From positions 21,700,001 through 21,764,000 of the forward strand of contig CM114273.1 of assembly GCA_050084515.1 (NCBI GenBank): a stretch of DNA of 64,000 bases, read 5' to 3'. Positions 1-12,600 of the stretch are shown here, in pieces. The notes beneath the pieces were generated by a model. That model was not told the DNA's origin and did not search any database. It worked only from the letters and a program-made list of their open reading frames with translations. This DNA is from Blasia pusilla. Its lineage: Eukaryota > Marchantiophyta > Marchantiopsida > Blasiales. Position numbers and translations under genes: made by a program. How positions within the stretch are numbered: the stretch's first letter is position 1; the number at the start of each line of letters is the position of its first letter.

Positions 1-2
1 TT

Positions 3-1461
3 CGTCAAGGGAGGGTGGAAGGAGGATTTCAAGGCAGGACCAACAAACTCGTTGATGGTTGCTACTCCTTTTGGCAGGTCTGTTGGTCCCATTCTTTTGT
101 CCTTTTGTGGCAGTTCTAAAACGTTCAGAGGTGAGGGTGAAAATGTACTGGTATGAGCTGCAGAAGTTTGATTTTTGCAGGGAGGTTGCTTCCAAGTGCT
201 TCAACAACACATGCCGCACTTGTGGGCTCAGCAGTTGGAAGCAATGACTTCACTGAACACAACCACTGCTGAATGTGAAGAGAAACCAACAGTATGCGAA
301 TTAGGTGGTGATATTGAATCTGATGATACAAGCAAAGGGGACAAGGAGATGAAAGTTGGACTTGTTGAAGAAGATTTGACTTGTTTACAAGATTCTATTG
401 ATGTGAAGGGTAAAGCTGTTAGTGAGGCCTTACCAAAACGTGAAGAACACTCTATCCTTTCAGAAAGGTCTACTGTGGTCAAAGAGATATCAAATGATTC
501 AGCTGATGCCACTGGTGGAAGACCTTCCTCTCAAACTGACGAGCACCATTACACAAACTTGGCTACAACAAACATCAGTATGGGCCGGAGTGGGGAACCA
601 TCAATGCCTACAGGAGTTTTCCCTCCAAATGATTGGAGCACGGATGGAAACAGTAGTGACTTCTGGGAATCAAATAGTAAGCAAGTTCATAATTCATCAG
701 AAAAACTTTTTCCCATGGTGGAGATAGGTTTTCTCAGGCAACCACTTCATGTAAAGTTTGAAGAGATTGTCGAGCTGCCAAATGATGATACAGATCTCTC
801 AGAAGGACAGGTTTCTGGGAACGGTGACGATTCCAATCGCTCTGCTGTAGAACTTGATGGTTCAGATGAATGTCTGTATGGACCCATCTTCAATTCTCGA
901 GCTCTTCAGGCCTACATTCTTCTCTGCTGTCAAGTAGGTGCCGAGACCTTGTGTATTAGAGGCGCATCTTGCTGCTGACTTCAGGCAAAATTCTAGTTAG
1001 GAGCTCAGAAGGTGTTAGTATCTTGGATGCGATCTTGATGTGCTAGTTGGTGGTATCTGGAGTGGGAAACGAACGCCAGGATCAGAATGCTAAATTTAAC
1101 TGGATTGGGTAAAACGCGACTCGAACTTTTGAAAGTCTATCAGAATAACTGCAACACTGAACAAGCATGTTCAGAACCTTGTGTTGACAAATCAAGTCCT
1201 AAATCACTATGCATGTTGCAGGATATGGAGGGTGGACTGCGGGACAAACCAGGAAAATGCTGTGATTACTATCACACATGCTACTGTTTGAGTGGGCTGG
1301 CAGGTGCCCAGTATGCAGCTGCCCACCGCATCGGAGCTCCCCCCCCTCCGTCTGGTGTGGTTGGTCCTTACAGCAACTTGCTTGAAGCTACTCATGCTCT
1401 CTGCAACGTCCGACTGGATAGATACTTTGAGGCCCGGAATTACTTCAAACGCTTTAGCTAA
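3..1461 (+). CDS. ERA1: Protein farnesyltransferase beta subunit, C-terminal part (partial)
   Basis: This is the catalytic beta subunit of the heterodimer that attaches farnesyl to the Cys of CaaX proteins in the cytosol. Three exons are inferred: 3-77, 181-933 and 1222-1461, all joined in phase 0 by GT-AG introns; the 5' part lies outside the window. Exon 1 reads EGGFQGRTNKLVDGCYSFWQ, the alpha/alpha-barrel signature of the family. Exon 3 has GGLRDKPGK followed by DYYHTCYCLSGL, whose His is the third zinc ligand in the known enzymes. The end SNLLEATHALCNVRLDRY matches the family C-terminus, and the stop is TAA at 1459-1461. Exon 2 is odd: between FWQGGCFQVLQ and SRALQAYILLCCQ it holds about 225 residues rich in Glu, Asp and Ser, far longer than the short linker in animals or the moderate one in Arabidopsis. 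Family assignment is firm; the exact exon borders are inferred. Confidence 0.93.
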
Positions 1462-3850
1462 GAGCTGTGGTGAATTGTTCTGAACGTGAATCATGCTTCG
1501 TTTTAGTTTGGATATGACTTCAATTTACGTGACATACCTATAACGGGATGGACGCCGTGTGCACGGTTGGGTTGTACATGAGGTTTGGTTCTGGATCGAC
1601 GGTTTAGTTGTAAAGTTGATGATGTTCGATAGTGAGATCCAAATTATGTTTGTAACTTAAGTCTAGGTCAGCTAATTGTACGAGTACGAACATTTTCAGA
1701 TTAGTCGGGTCGCCGTACCGCTTAGTTTGGCTAGGCTTCCATGTAGGGTGTTCGGAAACTATTTTGACGAGAATCAGACAACGTGCATACCCCAATTGCA
1801 CTCAAGGTGAGCTTCACCCCCGCAATGATTCCTGAGAAGCTCTTTATTGGGCCACTTTCGTGAGATTCTCGGCTGAAGTGAGCGAATTGATTCCAAGTAG
1901 ATTAGTCCCATATTATTTTCTGGGCTCTTTCCTCCCATGTTTATTACTCTCTCTCTCTCCCTATCGAAGCGAAACACTGGCAGAACGGATCGGTGGAAGA
2001 TGGTGCCAAACTCAATTGTGTGTTCTCAATGGCGCTCCATTCATGGTTCCAGGGACAAGTCCTAAAGGCTCACCTCGGATCAGTTCATCGTCTCGTCTCC
2101 GCCGTTCTTTAGCAAGTGAGAGGCCCTCCACACAGACTCAGCTTGCATCCTATCTATAACCGGTGGCCATCACGAGCACTGGTGCCGCAAAATCAACAGA
2201 TAGTGATCCGGGTAACTCGATGCACTCCTGGTACCATCGGAGAGGTTGTCTTCCGCACTCTCTTTCACCATCTCGAACTAGCAGACGTGTGAACTTCAGG
2301 GAGGGCAGCGGGTCCCAAAAGTGGGTAGTCTCTATTCCCTCTTCTAAGCACCTTCTTTTGTTCCATGTCTGTTTTCTTCCTCCAATCTGACGCCACTTTC
2401 TCGACTCCCGGAAGGTCGGGGACACCCGGAAGCACAGCACTCCCGGAAGGGAAGAGAGGAAGGAGGAAGACATCGGGAAGCACAGCAATGCACTCACTAA
2501 ACGGGGCCGATAGGTTTGCGTGCGCACGGACATGGGTCTTCTGGTGGTAGCATCGTGGACGGTAGTTGTTCCCGAGAAGATGAATGTGCTCGTGGGGACT
2601 ATGGCTCTGCGCATGCCCCAATTCGTACCAAGCGCCGTCCCGGCTCTCATGAATCAAACGGGTGCGAAGCATTTTTACACAGTCCTCGAGCAGCCTTCGT
2701 CTGGCACCGTAGGTACTTCTCTCCCTCTCTCTTGTAAGCTGGTAGCACCAGAATTGTTCAACACATTCAGTAGCCTTGATTCATTGCCCAAAGCTGCTGC
2801 ACTGGTAAGTAATGTCTATTGGTCTAAGGTCGCAAGGCTACGACAGGCACTACTTAATGAGCACAGTCTCTCTCTCGCTCTTCCCCTTTAAGACGACCTG
2901 ATAGGTCCTGCTACCTGTATTGTCCTAACTGTTGCGTATTTTGCAAATCGAAGTCCCAGGCCTTTCGGGTCCCTTTGACAATAACTGAGTTTATTCATTC
3001 TCTCTCTCTCTCTCTCTGTCCCAATGGACAATAAATCAGATGTTGCGTGCACTGCGAAAGCGAATAAAAAGCCGTCTCTCCTCTTGTTTCCTCTCAAATG
3101 TCGCTCACTTATGCACTGCCAGCTCTGATAGCACAGTTTAGAAGAATGGAAGACCATCGGAAAGGGACTTTAAACTCGTTTGAGTTGTAATTTCAGCCGT
3201 TGCACATTCCTCGATTGTCTGGATGGCATGGAGCGGGATCGAAGTCGGAAAGCTTCTAGAACCTCCTGAGTTTTCGATTGGGCTGTTCGCTTTCTAGAAA
3301 TGTAGAAATCGGATACTCACTCATTCACAACTCCTTGCCCAGTTCCCGACAACAGCACTGAGGAAGTCAATCTCTTGTTACATGCACTGTACTTCACGAC
3401 TTCACTGGCTGTACGCGTGCGTTTGTGACTCGTTATGACATCCATGAATGCGCAGCAAGTCAGTCCCATGCTTCCTCCAATCAGAAGAGTTGCTCCTCCA
3501 TCTTCTTTCTTTGTGGCGAAGGAGCGGAGTCGAGCACTCATTTCTTCGCTCTTGTCGTTGCCCTGCAGTGTATGTTCTACGACTTCTTACCTGCGAGTGC
3601 GGACAACCCTCTCGTGATGGCGACTGCGCTTCTGGGGCGTGAAGTACAGGGTAAGTGGTCAACGCAGAGCTGCCCATTTGAGCACGTCGGCCGTCTTACT
3701 TCGCCATGTTGTTCTGGAAGTGCAAGCTGTGAAGCGCGACCTTCGTCTCCGAGCCAAGATTGGGAGGCCGGGTGAAGAGAAGAGTCTTGATTCCCGGTCC
3801 GTCTGTTTTCGATTCAGCATATACAAGTACCGAAGTCGTCGTGATGCTAC
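1462..3850. other. Noncoding stretch, no gene supported
   Basis: This holds the 3' flank of the farnesyltransferase gene and intergenic DNA. Open frames on both strands overlap each other and show no recognisable domain or consistent splice structure. A (TC)n tract lies at about 2998-3017 and a dispersed-repeat copy at 2827-2872. A phrase near 2590-2710 on the plus strand looks slightly protein-like but matches no family I can name. Confidence 0.5.
2827..2872 (+). repeat. Dispersed repeat copy, shared with the intron at 12.8-13.0 kb
   Basis: The core GGCTACGACAGGCAC followed by CTTAATGAG and GTCTCT also occurs twice at 12825-13015. Both loci have nearby TC-rich tracts and a GGACAATAAATC phrase (about 3025-3040 and 12789-12800), so the shared unit is longer than the core and probably comes from one short interspersed element. 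No TIRs or coding capacity are visible. Confidence 0.6.
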
Positions 3851-3853
3851 CTT

Positions 3854-4294
3854 TTGGTAGCGCTTCTGACGAAATTTGTTTCTCACGGACTGCGAGTAGG
3901 AGTGATTCAGGAAAAGAAGCTGGAAAAGCCGCCGGGCAGAAACTGCTGGCTGGTCGGCCAGACATACCGGGACAATGCGTTTGAGTGTGCGAGGGAATTT
4001 AACCGCTGCTGGGATAGCAAGCTGGTGCTCTTCCGGCACGACTGCAGACACTACACCGAAGGTGCGTGCATGGGAACCATCTCCAGTATGAAATTGAACT
4101 GCAGTGGACGGGTGGGACGTTGAAAGATGAGCGGGTTGATCTTTGGACTACCGAAACTCTCTCTGAAGTCATGCCGGGTAGCAGTCTGTAATAGCTCGAT
4201 TTCCTTGGCTTTCTTTGCAGGTTTGGTGGGTCATCTCACCGGCAAGAAACATGTGATTGAACAAATCGATGAGATGAGAAAGAGGCCGAGCTAA
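3854..4294 (+). CDS. Possible 3' end of a small gene with a GKKH zinc-finger-like tail
   Basis: An open stretch ending near 4061 contains WLVGQTYRDNAFECAREFNR and then FRHDCRHYTE. It can be spliced in phase 1 through a GT-AG intron (about 4062-4223) to a short exon reading GLVGHLTGKKHVIEQIDEM and a TAA stop at about 4292-4294. HLxGKKH is the His half of U1-type C2H2 fingers, but the Cys pair is not placed convincingly. Upstream exons are unclear; a strong donor (GTAAGT) near 3651 after an open frame could belong to the same gene. It may be a real small gene, a gene relic, or chance. No function is assigned. Confidence 0.3.
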
Positions 4295-6609
4295 GAGAAG
4301 CATCCGGAAAATGCAGTGGGTTAGTCCTATGTACCCATGTCCTTCGTAGAGCAGTCGGGGTACCGATCGCAGAGCTCACCTGCGGTTGTCATGTCCTTGT
4401 GCGTACGGGACCGCCCATGTTGCAGTTTTTAACTAGAAATTACAGGGCTCGAGTCGCTAAGCCTAGTGAGACCCCTAATGGTGAACATATGCTCAGTGTA
4501 GAGGGCCTGAGCAGCACCTGAAAAACTTACATGGCATCTGCTCTGTTTATAAGACCGAGCAATGATTCTGGTGCTGAGCTTCGTCGTCATTACCACTCAC
4601 GTAACGCAGCACGAAAGCTGAATTGGTGATTATTGTGAAGTCATGAATCGAAAAGCCAAGATGACAGAAATCATCCTGAGGATTCCACCGAACTTGCGAC
4701 ACCCTATCGCCAAATGTTCCAAACCCAAGTTCCATGGAAAATAAAAACCCAGGTTCTGTGGAAAATCAAATCAAATCTATTTCCGACCTACCACCCGCGT
4801 CCTTGCTCCATGCACTGTGTAGTTCCGCATACCAATTATTGAATGGACCTACACAAGAAGTATGTGGCTCGTGGTGGCTTGCGAAGTAATGACCTGAACC
4901 CAGATGCATTCCTCTACATTTGTGACAGTAGAAAAAAGTCCTTGCACCACCTTCGTCACGATGGCCCCCAGCTGAAGAAACCACCGTGGGCATGACTTTG
5001 CCTCATTGAAGATGTTTTACCCACCAAGCCATCCCGATGTCCACGAATCTTGGTGGGAACACTCGTCTCATCCACGACCTCGGTACCCCACGCGTTTGTA
5101 CGAGTTATATCTATACCAAATCAAAGGAGATGATGTCTACACTTTGCAGACTTAGTTTGTGTGGAATATGCCACGCTTTTCTCGTGAAGGCATGTACTCC
5201 AGCCAGAGGTGATTTCGGGAGAACTATGTGCAGATTATCATTTCTTTTCTTTCCCATCAAATGACACTAGTATCCAAACCTAGGGGGTCGCCATGACATT
5301 CTACATTCTCCACCCTAATGCCACTCTTTTCTCGCGACATTGTGTGGTTGACAAGAAGAGTTAGTGGTCAACCGTCTCTATTTGTCCGGACTATCCTATG
5401 TAAAATATCCCAATTGCAAATACCTCCATAAAACAAGCACAAAACCAAATTAAATTTTCCATGTAACGTGGTTATTCTCGTGCCATGCCACGAACCACAC
5501 ATCGCTTGTTAAGGTGATTCTGTTGAACAAACTGCGAATATCTTCATATAATGCGTGATTGGTTCCGCTAGATCCTGTTGTGAAATGGGAGAGCCCGACG
5601 TTCGAATCTTCATTTCATCTAATGTCAGACGATAAGACACGGTTAATAAATCCCTAAAGCATGTTTCAAGGGCTCCAAAGAGGACCTTACACTTTGATAT
5701 CTTCTCGAAGTCCTTGGTGAACCATACATTTGTCGATAATGTATCTCCATCAAGGGATGGCTGCCCTTAATTCAATTTTCATTCCAAAACAGGTTTTCAT
5801 ATCATACAGAGAGCTTAAGTCCTTTACGAATTTATAAAGACTTCACAGATTACCAAAATTGGTCATTTCAACATGAAATAGTGTCTTACTTCCAAGAGCT
5901 TCACATACGGGTTGATGTATTCAAAGATAAGCCTTCAAACTTGAGCCCCAAAAGAACTTCCACCTATTGAGGGAAACATTTAGACATCATAGCAATTGGT
6001 GCAACTTGAGCACTGACCCCCACACTAGAGCTTGTCAAAACTTTGGCACCAACCACATATAGAAGGAAATTCTTTCTCCCCACTCCTTTCTTTCGAAGCT
6101 TGATACTCAATAATAAACTATCTACATTCTTCCGTGTCTACCTACTCCCTTGTGTTCACCTTGCAGACTAAACAGCATGCGTTTCTATAATATTTCAGTA
6201 CAGTCCCACATTCTACAGGTCTGACCTCTTCCAAATTTGTTTGTCGTCAATATAGGCTTCCAGATATAATGAGAATCTGTAAGAGATCCCGGAGATGTAG
6301 GAAATCCCTACATTACATGACAAATGATGGCCGGGCATTGAGTCACCTTACAGATGGTGGAAGCGCTCATGTTTCACCTATAGCTGAGCAGAACACCTTA
6401 TAGCACAGCTAAGTCTAAGTCAGAACTTTCCATTTAGTCCCCACAAAGACTTGGAGCGAGATGAAGGGGGAGGCATCTGTAAACTCTCCCAGGTGCAAAG
6501 CTGACAAAAGAGATGCCTTGACAAAGTGCATTGTCTTGCCAAGCTCCTTGAAGCACGATTAAAATGAGAGAAATGTGAGAGAGCCGCTTAAAAAAATTTG
6601 ATGTCACGC
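4295..6609. other. Noncoding stretch, no gene supported
   Basis: Moderately AT-rich DNA between the weak 3.9-4.3 kb candidate and the 3' end of the DM13/DOMON/b561 gene. Only short open frames without domains are seen. The right end should include the 3' UTR of the minus-strand gene. Confidence 0.5.
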
Positions 6610-9600
6610 TTAATGTAAAGCTTCCAGCTGTATCTCCATCCCCCGTGATGGGGAGGCATTTTCATGTTTGGAGTCTCGGGAGAATAATGGGGTCCCATTT
6701 TGAGGCAACAACTCCTGAGGTTCATCTTCACTTCCAAGTATGCGATCAAATACAACTGCATCATCATGCCTCCTGTAACAAACATAACCATTAGTACCAT
6801 TCATCACAGGAATTGGCCTTAAGACACTCCATAGATGTCTCGCCTTGATACATGACAGATTCCTTTATGATGTTTCAATTTTCAGCCAAAGTTGTAGGTG
6901 AAAGCAAGGATATCTCTATTGTAGTAAAGAGATAGTACAACAGTTGATCACTTACTTGCTGCAGACACCTTGGAACTCAACATAACCAACAACTGCTGCA
7001 ACCGCAAAAAACCATGCGAAAAGGGCCCACTGAAGTCCTTTCATGTGCTCTACACCATCTCTCTCTGCTAGTTGAGAGATTCCAGTTACAAGGGCCACAA
7101 ACCCAAGTAACAGTGCTGCTCGACCTGAATACCTACAAACAGGGAAGGCTACCGGTATCAGAATGAATGCACAGATGTCACACCTACAGACATTTCCTTT
7201 GAACATGATAGAGTTTCAGTGGGACTCGCTCTTGCTAACCAGAAAAAATCTACATAGGTCATTGAACCATGTTGAGTCAAATACCCACATTCCATTATTA
7301 CTACCATGTTTCTAGCAAGTTTACATAAACTATTAAAAGAAAAATAAAGGTCATTGAATTTCATTGAGTCAAATAACCCCCCATTCCAGAGTGTGTAAAA
7401 TGAGTTTACATAAACTATTAAAAGTAAAACAGAGGTCATTGAATTAATTGAGTCAAATATGTCCATTTCCTACTGCATTCACTGAGTTTACATTAAGTAT
7501 GGAAGGTACATAAAAATCCAAGCTACCACATTACATTCCATACTTACATATGTAGATATTGCCACACCACCCTTTGAGGAGGTTGTGATTCTCCAGGCAC
7601 AGCTTTTGGGGGACGCAGATAGCCATTGAAGGCCTGCCAGCAAGCTAGCACAATACTTCCTAATCCCACTTTCATGTGCGTTGTCCTAGTGTTCAATCTG
7701 CAGATACCCATGTAATGTCCATCATCATGTACTGTCAACTCAACACTTCACTTGGAAGAAAGAAAAACCACCCTGACGCCAGAAACTTACAAAACAACCA
7801 GTTACAGAACAAACCCTAGATTAGAGAAACTAAGATTGAGGTCTTCTGAATAATGACATGTCAAATCAGCGGCATTTTTGCATTGATATTAACCATATAA
7901 AACTATGGAGTCGAGGATTTTTCCATACCCATGAAGCTCTGCTACAGCAAAGAGAAGGCCAAGTAGCATCACTGCGATACCACTCAATTGTGAATACATG
8001 TGAATGCTGCATCACAAGTTCACTAAACAAATTAGCTCTTTGTGGCATTTGATCTTCTTGTAGTAGTAATTTAATTAAATATAAGATGTTTGATACTCCA
8101 GCTGACCATGATGTTTAAATACACTCTTCTACAGCTTTGGTAGATGTTTTAGGAGCAAAAGGCCCTCCTTTCCATACCATAACCCTTGAGATTGCGTTAG
8201 CTTAGAACCTTTCACCTTGTCACTAATCCTGCCGGCCAGTTCAACCTAAGGCACCACTGGGTTGGATTAGTCCGCAACCTTTGTATCAGCCGATGACTCC
8301 TCAAAATAAATTTCTAAAGATGAAGTAATCAACTTTACAATCACTGCACTTACTCCAACCATAAATTGTGGTCAAGATGCTTCAAATATCTTGCTCCAAG
8401 AACTCCACCTGGAAGTAATAAGCCCCAAGCAATGAACATCATGAAGCCATGAACCTGGAAGACAATGTAACAAGTAACCCAGATTGCAAATCAGAGTCAA
8501 TGTCGGCACTCTATCTACCAAAACATAGAAAACGTGAGCTGCAATGACATCATAAATCAATTACATTATGTGATTGGAATCTTTCTTTCATGTTCAGAAG
8601 TCATGCAAAACTTCTGTTTCACTTCAAATGAAATCATTTATAGAAAATGGTCACAAGCTCTGCTGGATCTCATAAGCTATTAAAAATCACAAGAAGATGC
8701 ACAGAGAGTGCTTTAGAATCCTCCTTACCGCAAGTACTGGTTGCAACTGCTCCACTTTTGCGGCACCACTCAAGAAAGAGATGAGAGTAGGCCTGCTGCT
8801 TATGTCAGTGTGCATATTGCCATCTGTCAATTCATCTGCAAAAGAGAAAACGAGGGTAACGAAATGAATCACATGCTAATCATAAGTGAATTACTGGATT
8901 CTAGTTATTATTTTGGATTATGGGGCAAGACTTTTTTTGATAATCGGTAGGGCAAGACATATGGACCCTAAATCCCTACTCCTCAAACTAGTGGGGCAGG
9001 TTCTAGTCAAAGCATTCAAAAGACATAAGAGGTGAGGAAAAGTACCAAGCTCTTTCAATTTCCCAACAAGATGGATACCACTCCAGATGTAAAGCATACA
9101 ATAAGTAAATCAAAGTTTGGTGAGTGAACCATGCCTGCTGTCCATGCATCCCCAAGAGCCCAAACAACCTTGAGTGTACTAGCTGGATCAATCACATTCT
9201 TGCATAGCGTTCCTTTACCACATGATGGTTGCAGAGGTCTGCTGAACTCAAACGTAACTATTCCATCCTTTGTCTCACATTTCTTGTCTGAAAGCTCCTC
9301 CCCCGTTGAATGTACAGCTGATGCTTTTTTACCATCCATCCAATATGCATTTATGTGGCCTACTCCTTGATCGTCTATCCATCCTACATAAGAGAACGAG
9401 TTCACCATTCCACTGCAATCAAAGAGACTCAATCAGGACAATGTTCTGATTGAGGTAGACATCTAAACTCAAACAAACACGTACTCAGATATAGGATATG
9501 CAAGCAGCCTGCCAATTTTAATGGTGTAGCTTTTTGTAATTTTGTAGCTTTTTGTTCTTGCTGGGTTAAGGCGTAACTTATTGTTTGACTCACACTCAAA

Positions 9601-12600
9601 GCAGCCCTATTATGTTCAGTAAGATGCAGAAAAGAAATATGCTTATCTATCTCGTGAGACTTGAGATAGAAAATAGTTCAGGTAAAGATTGTTGCTATGG
9701 GTTGATCATTACCAGTATTTTGGCAAGGAATAGCTCTCCTTGGTCTTGGCACAATCGATTGGGGTCAGCCCTTCAGCCAACAAATCAATAGCTGTTGAGC
9801 CTTGGTAATTAAGTGTATTTTCCCTCAATTTCACATGGATTTTCATTCTTGCACAAAAGTATGCTGGGTTGTAAAAGTAACTGCCAGTACATTAGATAAC
9901 TACCAGCACTCATAAGGTATGGCTACAGTACCCAAGGTTTGGCTCTGTCTATAATGCAAGCAAGAAAAAGTTTTCAAGTTTGGCTTGCGACATCACCGGG
10001 GCTTCAGGAAACTAAATGAAATCCCTTCAGTTACTACCAGGGGCAAAGTTCGCACAAACATAAGGATTTCTAGTGTCATCAAGTTTCCATGTTAGGATAA
10101 TGTACATGAGAACATTTCATATATGAAAATTTTCAGAGTTCATTACTGGGGACACAAATAACGGCTCTTACATTCCTGTCTCAAGACACGCTCATGCAAA
10201 GAGAAATTGAGCCTGTGTGTGTAGGCTCTAATCAGTACTGTATGGTGGTTATGCACCGAAGGACATTGATTAAGTTTACCAATAATGTCCTTGTTAAAAT
10301 GACCCATTTTCTAACTATTAAATGAGTTACCACTAATGTCCTTGTTACAATAACCCCTTTTCTAACTATTGCCTCAAAAGAAAGAAAGAAAATTTTTTAA
10401 AAGCACCTGTAAGACACACTGGTATCACTTTACCTGCCAAAGGCAATTGCTAAGTAGCCACTCTTCACCTCCCCACGAACAGCTAAATAAAGGCGATTGT
10501 TGTTGACAGTCCAAAACAGAGTCACCTATATCATAACAGATAGCACAATCAAATATGTGATCATAAGCCACAAGACTTGAAAGCTTATTATATACGAGTA
10601 TCAAAATAGTGAAGCTGACATTACTGATACAACCCAAGACATCAAAGCTGATGAACCCTAGTTATTGCTCCATATCTTCATGGCAATATTCTTTACCAGT
10701 GAGAACAAAACATGCGGTGAGTACCTAATATTGCAGCTAAACCAACAAAAAATTCTAGTGTCATGACAAGTCCAGAAATTAGTTGACACAAACCCTTCTC
10801 ACCCCAAAGTTTTTGAGCACAAAAAATTACAGCCAACTTATATTCCATGGACAGAACTTTTTTTGTCATCCTTAGTACACCACATGACTCTACAAGGGGC
10901 AGTTTTGACCCGATGGTTGACATGTGTAACTCTTTTTGAAGGGGATAAACATCAGTCTATTACAAATTGAGCACCTGGCAGAAATTTTTGGAGTTAAAGA
11001 AGGGCAAAACAACCTTACCCGACTATCCGCTAGGGCTGCACTTGAATTATACATGTCTGAAAGTCCACCATCCACGACTTCAACCTTCCACCCTCTTTTC
11101 TGAGTAAAATAATCCTGTGAGTTTCAAACCATGAACATGAGTAGTCGAAATTTCGCTATCTAATCACACTGACTGTTTGATAACAAATCTGCAGTTTAAC
11201 TTTTTCTCACATATTTCATGCCCATCGCATGTTGTCGTCTATGATCAAGAATCAGACAACTCAATCAAATCGCACCAATGAAGTAGACATTTAAAGTAGG
11301 TGTTCAACTAAGCTAAATCTTGCCTCACTCCAGGCAGCTAGACATATAAAAGTTTCCTTTAGCATATATTGAAGTCGAAGAACTACTTGAGCTTTGTGAT
11401 GAACCTGATAGTAAACCAAATCAGGGGTGCTACGATTTGGAAGCCATGTCAATTGGTATGGTATCACAGGTACTCCTTGAACCTCTGGCCCTCCTGCGTA
11501 TATTATCTCGCTTGCATTTATTGCACCACCAACAGGATCCGACGTAACATAAAAAGCAACATCATACCCTGCTTGGACTGAGAAGTCAACTGGTACACCC
11601 CTTTCCACTCTAAGAAGAGGGGCCTCTTTCGAGTTGATGTAAAGAACCTTCTTGGGAAAAGGGGGATTTGGGTAGTGTACCGAAACGTCTGACCCAACTA
11701 CAATTGTTGTGCCTCTGTCTGCAACGACTACATCACCTTGTGGGTAAGTTGACATCAAAGGACCCAAGCACTCATCTTGTGTGACTCCCACCGTAAGCTT
11801 TCTGGCACCAAAAGATGCACCATGATTTTGAGGAGTACGGTTTCCCTTCCCATCAGGAGGTTTCATCATCCCCATTGCCCAGATTACTTGCATGTTAGCA
11901 GTTGTATTGATTGTGACATTATATATGGCATCCACTCCCTTGAAAGTCCTCTGGTAACGAATGAGAGTGATACCTGGAAATAGGCACCACAACAATCAAC
12001 GGAAAATTTGTGTAAATTTTCCGAAAAAAACTCATGTTATCACATGGGAAAAGTAGATACAACTCAGAAACATTGGAAGACAGTAATAGATAGTGACTTG
12101 ATCGATATAATGAATGAAATTCAAGGAGCACCAGACAAAAGCACATATGCTTAGACCTTTAGTATGAGATAGACTATCTTCAGCAGTTTACCATCAATTT
12201 GCTGCCCATAGATAAGCTTTGAGTTGTAAGCACCACTGTTTACTCCACCAGCAAATATGAAATCAGGGCAAACTCCTGAGGGATTACTGGTATCCCAATT
12301 ACACTCTGTGCGATCACCCAAATAGTAGTCCTCAGCAAAAGGAACACCCTACAAATTTTGACAAATATTGATGTCAGAACAGTTTCAATTAGGTCTCCCA
12401 TACAATCTCTGATTGTGTCCCATTTGCAAAATGTTGCTCCATGGACCAAAAAATAATTTGTTCAGAAATTCAGTCTTCAAAATTTTCTACTATAATTTAG
12501 GATTGAAAAATGAACTGAAGGCAGAATTCCCTTGCTCCTTTCTTGCACATTCTGCCTTACCACTCGAATTTCTTGGGTCCAAGATCTCTAGTAGCTTCCA

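Noticed and set aside
2150-2650. 166-residue minus-strand open frame
   Set aside because: No family signature; overlapped by open frames on both strands.
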